Assembly (NCBI RefSeq): GCF_001911425.1
Contig: NZ_MPPL01000001.1
Span: 2,212,648 to 2,276,647 of the forward strand
Length of the DNA: 64,000 nt
Reading direction: 5' to 3'
DNA from: Mucilaginibacter polytrichastri
GTDB lineage: Bacteria; Bacteroidota; Bacteroidia; Sphingobacteriales; Sphingobacteriaceae
A model generated the notes under the pieces. It had not been told where the DNA came from. It searched no databases and saw only the letters and a program-made list of their open reading frames with translations. Both the position numbers and the translations under genes were made by a program. Shown in pieces: positions 44,797 through 53,441 of this stretch (position 1 is its first letter; each line of letters opens with the position of its first letter).

Positions 44797-46809
44797 TTAT
44801 TTTACAGTGACGTCTGTGGTAGTGTTATAATTATACATCCATGACCAGCTTCTTTTCCTGCCGTCATCAGGCATTTTCACAAATTCTTTTCTAAACTTCT
44901 GGTAAACACCGTCAGGTATTTTTTTGCCATTTACAATAAACTCGGTATCGCTTAATTTAAAGGAAGTCAGGTCGGCTTGCTTTTGAATAATACCCTCCTG
45001 GATTAACTCTTTAGTCAGTTTATTCCTATTGTTTTCTTCTATTTTAGGATCGTATGGTTTTTCTGAAGCTAATTTGTCAGCATCATATTTAGCCAGGGAT
45101 GCTGTTTGTGCCTGCTGATTAGCAAGTTTTGTTTGTTGTACCGCCAACTGTATTTTATTGTTTGAGCTAAGTATTTTTTGATTAGCGTCATCAAGCTTAC
45201 CCAACGTTTGTTTGTCGAGACTTAATCTTAAATCTGATTTAATTTCAATGGGACTAATTGGCTCAATAGGCTGTATAGATTCTTTAATCGGGATAATTTG
45301 CTGTATGGGCTCTTTTATTGGCGTTATTTCTTGTATGGGTTGTATTTGTGGCGTAGCATTTCTTTGCATTACTGCATTAATTAACGGCATATAAGTAGCA
45401 TACTGATCTGGCGCTAATGTTGCGCCATTAATTTGCACCGAGCTTATGGCTTTACCTTTTATATTTATTTGATATAAAACGCCGTTTTCTTTAATAAGAT
45501 GCGTGGTTATATTACCATTCTGAATGGTGAGTTCTTTATGCTCAATAACCTGGTCAGGCTCATATACTTTCACTTTGGTTTTTACGGTATCCTTTTCTAC
45601 AGGCGGCGTTGGCGACACCACTTCGGTTACAGATTTAACAATGGTAGTTACTACAGGCACCGGCGTTGCCGCTATTTCTTCCCGGGGCGCAATTTCCTTT
45701 TTAATGGCATTACCCGCATGCACTACCGCTTTAGATGCCGTTACCACCAGCTTATTTATTTGCGCTGCATTGGTAAAAGCGGTTGTTACTAAACCTGCGG
45801 TTACCAGGCATAGGGCCAGTAATGATTTTTCCATCACGTTTAACGATTGGTTATTATTAGATACCATTCGTTTAACCCTGCCCATTAAGTGGTTTTTATG
45901 CCCGCTAAAAGCCATAGCATAAGCAGGTGCCGATAACTGATACTCCTGGCATGATACCAGCGCCCTGATGTAGTTTACCTTGCTACTGGTTTGCGCTACG
46001 GCAATATCATCGCAGCAGTTTTCGCGTTCTGTTTTAATTAATGATGAGATCCAAAGCACAGCCGGGTTAAAAAAGAATACAATTTCCATAATATTAACCA
46101 GCAGGTTTACCAGGTAATCCCTGCGCCGCACGTGGGCCAGCTCATGCACCAGTATCGCTTCAATCTCGGCAGTTGAAAGGGCGGTCATTAACCCAACAGG
46201 GATCAGGATCAACGGCTTTAAGTGCCCGATTACCATAGGCACCTTAGCCATGCCCGATTCTGCAATGCTTACCATTTGTTTAATACCAAGTTTAACGGCA
46301 AGTTCCCTCACCCGGTTTTCCCAGGCTTCATCTACAGCAAATATGCTTTTACGGCGCAGGTGATAAAGGCCGTGCAAACCGGTCATCAGTTGCAAACTGC
46401 GGGCAAATACAATTAAAAACCACACCAATACAATAGTATAAGAGTGGCTGTTTAAAAAGCTTAAAAAGTGGTGGTCGGTTACGGTTACAGCAGCTTGTGG
46501 TAACACAAACTGAGCGACATTATTAACAGGTGTATTGCTAACCATATGCCGGCCGTTAATTATTAAAGCACTATTAACCTCCTCCAGTTGCAATTGATGT
46601 ACAAACGTATAAGCCACCGTGCAGGTAAACAATAGCAGTGCAGCTATCAATAAATTATAACGGCGTGCAGGGGCATGTTTACGGGTGCATACAATAATTA
46701 GCCCGGCCAATGCGGCCAGCAGCAAACCCTGCCATAACGAATGGATCAGTGTGGTACAAACTGCTTTTATAAAGTATGCGGGTATTGCATTTATAATAGA
46801 AAGGTTCAT
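44797..46809 (-). CDS. M56 family metallopeptidase (BlaR1-like sensor/antirepressor)
   Basis: 670 residues. Transmembrane segments lie at ~26-40, ~52-70, ~124-140 and ~320-340, and the zinc motif HELAH is at 222-226 followed by ERENCCDD at 261-268. The long periplasmic C-terminal part has a low-complexity Pro-Ile-Gln/Glu stretch (residues ~490-530, e.g. PIQEITPIKEPIQ) and a coiled coil. M56 proteases cleave BlaI-like repressors upon a periplasmic signal. It lies 23 bases after the BlaI gene, as expected for a signalling pair. There is no PBP-type sensor domain, so the signal is not a beta-lactam bound in the classical way. Confidence 0.9.
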   Translation of the reverse strand: MNLSIINAIPAYFIKAVCTTLIHSLWQGLLLAALAGLIIVCTRKHAPARRYNLLIAALLLFTCTVAYTFVHQLQLEEVNSALIINGRHMVSNTPVNNVAQFVLPQAAVTVTDHHFLSFLNSHSYTIVLVWFLIVFARSLQLMTGLHGLYHLRRKSIFAVDEAWENRVRELAVKLGIKQMVSIAESGMAKVPMVIGHLKPLILIPVGLMTALSTAEIEAILVHELAHVRRRDYLVNLLVNIMEIVFFFNPAVLWISSLIKTERENCCDDIAVAQTSSKVNYIRALVSCQEYQLSAPAYAMAFSGHKNHLMGRVKRMVSNNNQSLNVMEKSLLALCLVTAGLVTTAFTNAAQINKLVVTASKAVVHAGNAIKKEIAPREEIAATPVPVVTTIVKSVTEVVSPTPPVEKDTVKTKVKVYEPDQVIEHKELTIQNGNITTHLIKENGVLYQINIKGKAISSVQINGATLAPDQYATYMPLINAVMQRNATPQIQPIQEITPIKEPIQQIIPIKESIQPIEPISPIEIKSDLRLSLDKQTLGKLDDANQKILSSNNKIQLAVQQTKLANQQAQTASLAKYDADKLASEKPYDPKIEENNRNKLTKELIQEGIIQKQADLTSFKLSDTEFIVNGKKIPDGVYQKFRKEFVKMPDDGRKRSWSWMYNYNTTTDVTVK

Positions 46810-46832
46810 AATAGCTGGCTTTAAATGGTTAA

Positions 46833-47222
46833 CTATTCTTCGAGTTTATTAAGCAGGTCTTTAATATCCTGCAGGTCTTGTTGTGATGTTTTTTTATTAC
46901 CCAGTAATTGCATCACCAATTTACTGGCCGAGCCTTTATACATGGCATCTACAAACTTGTTTAACAAATGTGCTTTGGTATCCTGCTCCTCTTCTACTAC
47001 GCTGTAAATGTGTTTCATCTGGCTTTCGTCGCGTTTCAGGATATTCTTGTCGGCCATAATTTGCATTAGCTTTAAAGTGGTGGTATAATTCACATCCTTC
47101 TGCTTCAGCAATTCGTCATTAACAGTGCGCACTGTAGATGGGCCTTTTTCCCACAAAACCTGCAATATTTCAAGTTCTGATTTGGTGGGTTCCAGTTGTT
47201 TGTTTTGCTCTTCCATATTCAT
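46833..47222 (-). CDS. BlaI/MecI/CopY family transcriptional repressor
   Basis: 129 residues from ATG 47222. The winged-helix core is visible: PTKSELEILQVLWEKGPSTVRTVNDELLKQ, then VNYTTTLKLMQIMADKNILKRDES, and a C-terminal dimerisation part with NKFVDAMYKG. A longer frame upstream to 47324 would add a basic, unmatched segment and run through the operator, so it is rejected. The palindrome TTTCGTACGAAA lies 23 bases upstream. It is the cognate repressor of the M56 gene. Confidence 0.92.
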   Translation of the reverse strand: MNMEEQNKQLEPTKSELEILQVLWEKGPSTVRTVNDELLKQKDVNYTTTLKLMQIMADKNILKRDESQMKHIYSVVEEEQDTKAHLLNKFVDAMYKGSASKLVMQLLGNKKTSQQDLQDIKDLLNKLEE

Positions 47223-47244
47223 CTCAAACCAAAGGTAGGAATAT

Positions 47245-47286
47245 TTTCGTACGAAACAAATATTAGGTAATAATTTTTTCGTACCT
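47245..47286. promoter_or_regulatory. BlaI-type operator sites
   Basis: The perfect 12-bp palindrome TTTCGTACGAAA at 47245-47256 and a half-site TTTCGTACC at 47277-47285, about 32 bases apart, upstream of the repressor gene. Autoregulation by BlaI is inferred by position. Confidence 0.55.
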
Positions 47287-47413
47287 TTTAATAACTTATT
47301 CTTTATCCAAACTAATGAATGCATTAAAGACGCGTTAAATAATAAATAGTGACAATGATATGCCCCAGGCCCTTTACTTTTTTGTTGTTATTTGCGTTTA
47401 TAAGTTTAACTAT

Positions 47414-47944
47414 ATGAGAAAAACGATTGCTATAGATATGGACGGCGTACTGGCCGACGTAGAAACCCAATTTTTAAACTGGTACGAAAGAGACTTCGGC
47501 ATCAAAATGACCAAAGACCAGATCGCCGGACTTACTGAAGACACTGCCTTCCCCGAAAAAGGTGCCATACGCAAGTTCGCCCATACCGCCGGCTTCTTTT
47601 TAACCTTGCCGGTAATGGAAGGTGCTGTTGAGGCTATTGCAACCTTGTCAAAAAAATTCGAGATCTACATTGTGTCGGCAGCTATGGAGTTCCCCCTAAG
47701 CCTGCCCGAAAAACTGGAATGGCTAAAGGTTAATTTCCCGGCCATCAGTTGGAAAAACATTATTTTTTGTGGCGATAAAAGCATCATCAATACAGATTAC
47801 ATGATTGACGACCACCTTAAAAACCTCGATAACTTTAAAGGTAAAACCATTATGTTCCATGCTTTTCACAATGTGAGCTATACCCACCATACCCGTGCAA
47901 ATAACTGGAAAGAAGTTATTGACCTGATGGCTAAGGAAAATTAA
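47414..47944 (+). CDS. 5'(3')-deoxyribonucleotidase (HAD superfamily)
   Basis: 176 residues from ATG 47414 (MRKTIAIDMDGVLADVE). The HAD motif I DMDGVLAD, motif II in IVSAAMEF and motif III/IV in YMIDDHLKNLDNF fit the NT5C-type nucleotidase family, which removes the 5' or 3' phosphate of deoxynucleoside monophosphates to balance pools. Upstream in-frame codons from 47360 do not match the family, so the later ATG is used. Single gene, divergent from BlaI. Confidence 0.9.
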   Translation: MRKTIAIDMDGVLADVETQFLNWYERDFGIKMTKDQIAGLTEDTAFPEKGAIRKFAHTAGFFLTLPVMEGAVEAIATLSKKFEIYIVSAAMEFPLSLPEKLEWLKVNFPAISWKNIIFCGDKSIINTDYMIDDHLKNLDNFKGKTIMFHAFHNVSYTHHTRANNWKEVIDLMAKEN

Positions 47945-48021
47945 GGACGAAAGGCAGGCGGATAAAGGATCGATTGGTTGGCATTACAGGGTTTTATATA
48001 AAAATGCCAAACAGCAATATT

Positions 48022-48029
48022 TACTTTTG
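48022..48029 (+). promoter_or_regulatory. Candidate -7 box (TACTTTTG)
   Basis: Exact match to TAnnTTTG, 18 bases upstream of the S1/P1 nuclease ATG at 48048. No TTG at the usual -33 spacing, so tentative. Confidence 0.35.
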
Positions 48030-48047
48030 AATGCTGTTATACTAGCA

Positions 48048-48836
48048 ATGAAAAAATACATTTTTATAGCCCTTTTGGTTATTAGTTCATTAAGCCTGAT
48101 ATCATGGGGTATAACGGGGCACAAAGCTGTAGCACAGATAGCCGAAAACCACCTTACCCCTGCCGCTAAACTGGCCGTTAAAAAATTATTAGGTAATGAA
48201 TCACTGGCTGATGTAAGTACTTTCGCAGATGATTACCGGATGCAGCCCGAATTTAAATATACCACGCCATGGCATTACATTAACGTACCAAGCGGGTATA
48301 CTTTTGCACAGTTTGCCGATGCCATTACGAATATGCCGCAGGATAATGTTTACAAAGCCCTGATTAATTTTGAGCATGAGCTTGGAGATTCTACCAAATC
48401 GCGCGAACAGAAGGCATTTGCGCTGAAATTTATTGTCCACCTGATTGGCGATCTGCACCAACCCATGCATGTAAGCCATGCGGAAGATAAAGGTGGTAAC
48501 GACATTAAGATCATCTATAACGGGCACAACAATGAAAACCTGCATAGCCTGTGGGACGAAGGGATTATTAACCGACAGGGCTTCTCTTATAAAAAAATGG
48601 CCACCGAATATGATAATGCCACACAAGCCGAAATACAAAAATGGCAAAAAGATACGCTGATGGTCTGGCTTTGGGAATCATACCAGATTAGCAGTATATT
48701 GTACGAAGAAACAGCCAAAGACCCCAACTTTACAGCACAATATTACCAGGACTACCTACCCATAGTTGAAAAAAGAATTGAAAAAGGCGGCATCAGGCTG
48801 GCGGGTGTATTAAATAACATCCTGGATAAACAATAA
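48048..48836 (+). CDS. S1/P1 family secreted nuclease
   Basis: 262 residues from ATG 48048. A signal peptide (IFIALLVISSLSLIS) is followed by WGITGHKAVAQIA, where the mature N-terminal Trp and the His are trinuclear-zinc ligands. Further ligands are in ADDYR, WHYINV, HLIGDLHQPMHVSHAEDKGGNDI and LHSLWDEGII. All zinc-site residues seem present. It degrades single-stranded RNA and DNA in the periplasm or outside, for phosphate or nucleotide scavenging. An upstream TTG at 48027 would add seven residues and is not preferred. Confidence 0.93.
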   Translation: MKKYIFIALLVISSLSLISWGITGHKAVAQIAENHLTPAAKLAVKKLLGNESLADVSTFADDYRMQPEFKYTTPWHYINVPSGYTFAQFADAITNMPQDNVYKALINFEHELGDSTKSREQKAFALKFIVHLIGDLHQPMHVSHAEDKGGNDIKIIYNGHNNENLHSLWDEGIINRQGFSYKKMATEYDNATQAEIQKWQKDTLMVWLWESYQISSILYEETAKDPNFTAQYYQDYLPIVEKRIEKGGIRLAGVLNNILDKQ

Positions 48837-48896
48837 CCTGTTACAAAACTTAGCCTGACAGCAATAGCATCATCGTCCGGATAAATCAATAACAGA

Positions 48897-49220
48897 TCAG
48901 CGCGAATAAAGTACTTTGTATATCTCATGCAACTTTAGCGCTTCGCCCATGGCTTCGTTAAGGTCACGCCATTCGGTTCTGGTAAATACAAAGTTAATAT
49001 CCTGGTTCGGTGTACATACCACAGCCCGCTCAGACCCATCCGGAAACGGGAAACTCCGCTCCTCAAAATCCAATTCCTGGGTAAACTGGTGAAATGCCTC
49101 CATCTGGTCCGGCGTAAAACTGAGCATCAGGTTGTGGTGCCATATACTCATCATGCCGCATTCGGGGCAATCACATATTACGGCTGTGCCGCAACGGGCT
49201 AATATTCGGGTTTCGCACAT
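48897..49220 (-). CDS. DUF6686-like small protein with four-cysteine cluster
   Basis: 107 residues. The N-terminal MCETRILARCGTAVICDCPECGMMSIWHHNL has CxxxxxxxC...CxCPxC spacing, which suggests a metal-binding knuckle. The remainder (FTPDQMEAFHQFTQEL, REWRDLNEAMGEALKLHEIY style helices) matches a small family (DUF6686) found beside Bacteroidota heme loci. It lies 80 bases after hmuS on the same strand. A role in heme or iron handling is possible only by position. Confidence 0.7.
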   Translation of the reverse strand: MCETRILARCGTAVICDCPECGMMSIWHHNLMLSFTPDQMEAFHQFTQELDFEERSFPFPDGSERAVVCTPNQDINFVFTRTEWRDLNEAMGEALKLHEIYKVLYSR

Positions 49221-49300
49221 GGTAGCAGGTTATTTGGTGCCTGTATTACCTGCGGCGCATCGTTGCTATGCCGCAGGTAACCAGGGCTTGTATATTTTAA

Positions 49301-50329
49301 TTATTTAGTAGTGCTGTCTGTAAGCAGGGCTCTCCAGCCTTCGCTCTCGGGGATACCCGGTTTGCGCTTGCCAAAAAATTGTACAATGGTATTACCATCC
49401 TTATCAAAAACTTCAATACTATGTACCCAGCCATCACTTGTTGGCTTTTTAACCAACCAAACGGTATCAATACCATCCAGGCGCAGGTGCATGTTAAAGT
49501 CAGGATCGAGCACGTTAAACCACGGGCCGGTTTCTACCAGCTTAACTACCGGGCCGGTATGGATCTGGATACAACCGGCGCTACCTGTGAAAACCATAAT
49601 CTCCTGCCCCCTTGCAGCGGCATTCTCTAATATGGTTTTTAAGGTATCTACTTCTAGTCTCAGGGCATAATCTTCTGGTGCCAAACGCAAGGCTTGTGTG
49701 CGTGTAAGCTGGTGTTTCTTTAACAGGGGATGAAAATCATGCGTATCCTGCAGTGTTTTCCAACCTTCCTGAAACTCATTGATGTTGATCTCATGATCCT
49801 GTAACTCAACTACGGCAGCAGGGGCCGGCAAAATAGTTAGTTCTTCCGCCTGGTTTTCTGCCTGGTATTTAGTTACCAGCGCATGGTAAGCCTCTGTGTT
49901 GCTATCTTCAGTCAGATAGATCTTATGTACTGCCTCGCCGCTTTTGTCGAAGAATTGCAAACTGTGGCGATCTGCCTCGTTAACTGCAAAACCTAAGGCC
50001 CACTGGCTCATAAACAAACGCAAATCAATATCGGGTGTAACTACCAAACCTACATGCCCGTTAAAAGTAGCCTTTTTGTAAATGCCCTTTCTTTCGTGCA
50101 CGCAGTAGTCATTACGGGTTAAAGCCATCACTTTCTCCAGTGTATTTACTTCTTTTAAAAGTTCCGGAAACTGGCTGGTTAAACGTATTACATTAACTCC
50201 TGTACCTGTATTTAACAATTCGGCCTCGCTAACACCCAATTGCTTTGCCGCATCTCTGATACGGGTTTTAGGGTTTTGCTCTTTGAAAGCGTCCCATTGC
50301 GCCTTTATACTTTGTGTTGTACTTTCCAT
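49301..50329 (-). CDS. hmuS: Hemin-degrading/heme-chaperone protein HmuS (HemS/ChuS family)
   Basis: 342 residues with two repeats of the HemS fold (~1-165 and ~190-340). Each repeat starts with a helix (IKAQWDAFKEQNPKTRIRDAAKQLGVSEAEL; FQEGWKTLQDTHDFHPLLKKHQLTRTQALRLA) and ends with a strand block carrying GHVGLVVTPDIDLRLFMSQW or GCIQIHTGPVVKLVETGPWFNVLDPDFNMHLR. It receives cytoplasmic heme after import and degrades or transfers it. It follows hmuV by 11 bases. Confidence 0.93.
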   Translation of the reverse strand: MESTTQSIKAQWDAFKEQNPKTRIRDAAKQLGVSEAELLNTGTGVNVIRLTSQFPELLKEVNTLEKVMALTRNDYCVHERKGIYKKATFNGHVGLVVTPDIDLRLFMSQWALGFAVNEADRHSLQFFDKSGEAVHKIYLTEDSNTEAYHALVTKYQAENQAEELTILPAPAAVVELQDHEININEFQEGWKTLQDTHDFHPLLKKHQLTRTQALRLAPEDYALRLEVDTLKTILENAAARGQEIMVFTGSAGCIQIHTGPVVKLVETGPWFNVLDPDFNMHLRLDGIDTVWLVKKPTSDGWVHSIEVFDKDGNTIVQFFGKRKPGIPESEGWRALLTDSTTK

Positions 50330-50340
50330 ATTATTTTAGT

Positions 50341-51129
50341 TTAAGCATAATTAATTATGCCTGTGGTAATTACCAGCGGGCATTTAAAGTTTTCATTTTG
50401 TATCAACTGCACTTTAATGCCAAAAGCATCATAAATATTTTCACAGTTGATAACCTCATTGGGGCTACCGAGCGCCTGCATTTTACCCTGTTTCAAGATC
50501 AGCATCTGATCGGCATAGGCGGCAGCCAGATTAATATCGTGCAGTATGCAAATTACACCATAGCCTTTATCTGCCATAGCCCTGGCTTGTATTAACAGTT
50601 GCTGCTGATGTAATAAATCGAGCCCGTTGGTAGGTTCGTCTAATAATAACCAACCGTTAGGTATATCTTGTATCTGGGCAATAACACGCGCTAATTGCAC
50701 ACGTTGCTGTTCGCCACCCGATAGGGTTTCATAGGTTCGCCCGGCCATCATGGTAATCCCAGTGGCCTGCATAGCCTCAATCACCATTTGCAGATCATGC
50801 TCTGTTGGCTGGCCGTCAAAATGGGGATACCTGCCCATTAATACCAGTTCTTTAACGGTAAAAGACAAGCTGAGCGTATTATGCTGGGTTAGCACCGACC
50901 GCCTGCGGGCCAGTTCTTTCAAAGGGTAACTGTTAAGCCCCTTGCCATCAAACAAAACCTGGCCTGCTGACGGGGGCATTTCATTACATAATAACTTAAG
51001 CAGCGTACTTTTACCGGCACCGTTGGCCCCTATAATAGCCGTAATTTCGCCTTGTTTAGCCTCAAAAGAAACATCGTTTAAAATTTCTTTTTTACCAACT
51101 GAATACGAAACATTATTAACCTTGATCAT
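50341..51129 (-). CDS. hmuV: Heme ABC transporter ATP-binding protein
   Basis: 262 residues. Walker A GANGAGKST near 34-42, Q-loop LTQHNTLS, signature LSGGEQQRVQLARV near 140, Walker B GWLLLDEPTNGLD, and H-loop LHDIN. Complete FepC/HmuV-type ATPase that powers heme import through HmuU. It overlaps hmuU by 4 bases. Its 3' end carries the perfect 16-bp palindrome GCATAATTAATTATGC (50345-50360), just ahead of hmuS. Confidence 0.95.
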   Translation of the reverse strand: MIKVNNVSYSVGKKEILNDVSFEAKQGEITAIIGANGAGKSTLLKLLCNEMPPSAGQVLFDGKGLNSYPLKELARRRSVLTQHNTLSLSFTVKELVLMGRYPHFDGQPTEHDLQMVIEAMQATGITMMAGRTYETLSGGEQQRVQLARVIAQIQDIPNGWLLLDEPTNGLDLLHQQQLLIQARAMADKGYGVICILHDINLAAAYADQMLILKQGKMQALGSPNEVINCENIYDAFGIKVQLIQNENFKCPLVITTGIINYA

Positions 51130-52175
51130 ACTTGTTGTTTTTTAATTTGTATGCTGATCATGTAAATAAATACCGGCGAGCCTGCCAGTGCAGTTACAAT
51201 ACCAATGGGTAGCTCGGCCGGGGCAACAATGGTACGCGATACCAGGTCGGCCAGGGTGAGCATGGCTGCACCTAAAATGGCAGAGCCAGGTATTACCAGT
51301 CTATTATCGGCTCCAAAACCTATTCTGATAATATGCGGGACAACAAGCCCCACAAAGCTGATAATACCGGCTACTGCCACAGACGCCCCCACAGACATCG
51401 TTGCCAGTATAAGCACAGTGCGCTTAATTTTATTAACGCTAAAACCCATATGCCCGGCTTGTATTTCACCAAGGGCCAATGCGTTTAGCGGTTTGCCCAT
51501 AAATGGCAGTATTGCTAACGGAATTGATATAAAAGGCAGTATGCTGGCGATAGAGATCCAGCTCGATCCTCCTAAGCTGCCTAAACTCCAGAAGGTAAGG
51601 TTACGCAATTGCTCATCGGTTGAGATGTAGGTTAACAACCCCGTGAACGAGAACGCTAATGCGTTAATAGCGATGCCGGTTAACAGCAAAGCGGTAATCA
51701 TGGTTCTGCCTTTATGCATAGCCAGCTTGTATACTGCCCAGGCAGTAATAAAAGCCCCGGCAAAAGCAGCAGCTGATAACAGGTAATACCCATAATTACT
51801 GCCAACCATTACAAGTAGTTTACCACCGAAAACAATGGTTAGGGCAGCAAACAATGTAGCACCCGATGAAATACCGATAAGCCCCGGCTCGGCCAGCGGG
51901 TTACGGAACAAGCCCTGAATGGCTGAACCCGAAACTGCCAATGCCGCACCGATCAGCACACCCGAAAGCACTCTTGGCAACCGCAGGTTAAACATAACCG
52001 CAAATTGCTGTGAAGTAAACCCCGGCTTGTGGCTTAGGCCAATATGATAACTAATCATTGACCAAAGCTGGCTAACCTCAATGTGTACCGCTCCAATGCA
52101 TATCGAAGCCACAACCACCATAATTAAAAGCAGTGATAAACCCAGTAGTACGTAGTTATGATTTTTAATAACCAT
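51126..52175 (-). CDS. hmuU: Heme/iron ABC transporter permease (FecCD family)
   Basis: 349 residues with about ten hydrophobic segments. Family marks include LRLPRVLSGVLIGAALAVSGSAIQGLFRNPLAEPGLIGISSGA and the coupling region GEIQAGHMGFSVNKIKR before the C-terminal GLVVPHIIRIGFGADNRLVIPGSAILGAAMLTLADLVSRTI. It forms the inner-membrane channel with HmuV. It overlaps hmuV by 4 bases and its ATG overlaps the hmuT stop by one base, indicating coupled translation. Confidence 0.95.
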   Translation of the reverse strand: MVIKNHNYVLLGLSLLLIMVVVASICIGAVHIEVSQLWSMISYHIGLSHKPGFTSQQFAVMFNLRLPRVLSGVLIGAALAVSGSAIQGLFRNPLAEPGLIGISSGATLFAALTIVFGGKLLVMVGSNYGYYLLSAAAFAGAFITAWAVYKLAMHKGRTMITALLLTGIAINALAFSFTGLLTYISTDEQLRNLTFWSLGSLGGSSWISIASILPFISIPLAILPFMGKPLNALALGEIQAGHMGFSVNKIKRTVLILATMSVGASVAVAGIISFVGLVVPHIIRIGFGADNRLVIPGSAILGAAMLTLADLVSRTIVAPAELPIGIVTALAGSPVFIYMISIQIKKQQV

Positions 52176-53020
52176 TACTTAATTTTCTGTGCTAGTTCGC
52201 TTACTGCTAAACCCAAACGCGGTCCGAAACTGCTTACCAGCTCGCCGTCCATGGTTACAAAACGTTTGTTTTTACCGGCATTGGTTTGCGGTATGCCCTG
52301 TACATTTAATAAACCGGTTGCACCGCCCAGGCTTTCCATACCACTGCTAAACAGTAATATCACATCAGGATTGGCTGCAACAAGCGATTCTGGAGTTAAT
52401 GGCTTAAAATCTGTAAAGCCAACAACGGCATTTGCGCCGCCGGCCATTTCTATAATTTGCTGCATCTGTGTGCCTTCGCCGGCTACCATCATGGTACCCG
52501 TACCACGGGCGTAAATAAACAATACTTTAGGTTTGGCGCCCTTATTAACTTTTGCCGCGGCAGCCAGGTCGCTATCTAATTTTTTAATAATAGGGTCTGC
52601 CTTTTGTGGTTTACCAAAAGCTGTGGCAACTTCTTTAATAAGTTTGCGCGTGCCATCGGCCGAGAAAGTTTGGGTAAATAATACCAGTTTAATGCCTGCG
52701 CTTTTTAATTGGGCAACCAATTCTGGTTTTAACTCATTTGAAAGTCCGGTTACTACATCGGGTTGCAAAGCCAGGATGCCCTCGGCAGACAGGTTGCGGT
52801 TATGCCCTACTTTGGGTTTAGCTTTAAGGCTTGCAGGGTAATTACTGGTAATATCTGTACCTATAATATTACTTTCCATGCCTATACCGGCCAGTATTTC
52901 ACTCACGGTACCATTAACAGATACAATTTTGGGCGATGCCTGGGCCATAACCTGCGGCATGTAACTAGTCATTAGCACAACCGTGCTTAAAATCATTTTT
53001 TTTAATTTATTCATTTTCAT
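52175..53020 (-). CDS. hmuT: Hemin ABC transporter substrate-binding protein
   Basis: 281 residues from ATG 53020 (MKMNKLKKM). Signal peptide (ILSTVVLMTSYMPQVMAQ), then a periplasmic binding-protein fold of the TroA/BtuF type: KIVSVNGTVSEILAGIGMESNIIGTD, GHNRNLSAEGILALQPDVV and DGELVSSFGPRLGLAVSEL. It binds heme in the periplasm and hands it to HmuU. The longer frame to 53077 reads through an inverted repeat and is rejected. Confidence 0.92.
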   Translation of the reverse strand: MKMNKLKKMILSTVVLMTSYMPQVMAQASPKIVSVNGTVSEILAGIGMESNIIGTDITSNYPASLKAKPKVGHNRNLSAEGILALQPDVVTGLSNELKPELVAQLKSAGIKLVLFTQTFSADGTRKLIKEVATAFGKPQKADPIIKKLDSDLAAAAKVNKGAKPKVLFIYARGTGTMMVAGEGTQMQQIIEMAGGANAVVGFTDFKPLTPESLVAANPDVILLFSSGMESLGGATGLLNVQGIPQTNAGKNKRFVTMDGELVSSFGPRLGLAVSELAQKIK

Positions 53021-53038
53021 TTGCGGGGGTTTAAGGGT

Positions 53039-53069
53039 ATGTTCCGCTCCCCTCGCGGCAGCGGAACAT
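53039..53069. promoter_or_regulatory. Intercistronic hairpin between the 59-residue ORF and hmuT
   Basis: ATGTTCCGCT and AGCGGAACAT form a perfect 10-bp stem around an 11-base loop, 19 bases before the hmuT ATG. Too short a T-run for a terminator, so an attenuation or mRNA-processing hairpin is more likely. Confidence 0.6.
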
Positions 53070-53086
53070 GAAATCAACTGATTTGA

Positions 53087-53266
53087 TTATATAAAACTAT
53101 TGTAAGCTTGTATTTCCGTTGGCTTTGCAGGCCAAGCGGTAACTGGTGTCCCGGTGGTATTTGTTAGTGTTTCTGCTGTAAGAGCTGCATTGGTTTTATT
53201 GCAAGCCATTGTTAAAAAGCCCGAATTGCCGTTTAAATCGGATGGCAAAGTTTGTAGTTTGTTCAT
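53087..53266 (-). CDS. Small ORF upstream of hmuT, 59 residues
   Basis: Starts ATG at 53266 and ends TAA at 53087. The peptide begins MNKLQTLPSDLNGNSGFLTM, has a single Cys (ACNKTN), a Thr/Ala-rich middle (ALTAETLTNTTGTPVTAW) and ends IQAYNSFI. No signal peptide or membrane segment. It precedes hmuT on the same strand and is separated only by the hairpin at 53039. Codon use looks coding by eye. It could be a leader peptide or small heme-linked protein; no family is recognised. Confidence 0.5.
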   Translation of the reverse strand: MNKLQTLPSDLNGNSGFLTMACNKTNAALTAETLTNTTGTPVTAWPAKPTEIQAYNSFI

Positions 53267-53403
53267 GTTGTTTTACGATATCTTGCTGGGTTTTGCTCGT
53301 CTTTTCAGGAAAGCAACATCAGCACACAAATAAATTTTTCTCTTTTATTTAGACTGATTAAAAATAATGATGCAAATTTGCGCCATACATCAATCACGGG
53401 GTT

Positions 53404-53439
53404 AACGCAAAACGGATTGAAAACAACGCGAAACGGATT
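53404..53439 (+). promoter_or_regulatory. Tandem 15-bp direct repeats, 21-bp period, upstream of AraC regulator
   Basis: AACGCAAAACGGATT at 53404-53418 and AACGCGAAACGGATT at 53425-53439 differ at one base. The start-to-start distance is 21 bp, two helical turns, as is usual for AraC-family half-sites. The second copy ends two bases before the regulator ATG. A palindrome GCAAATTTGC is at 53372-53381. Confidence 0.65.
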
Positions 53440-53441
53440 AT

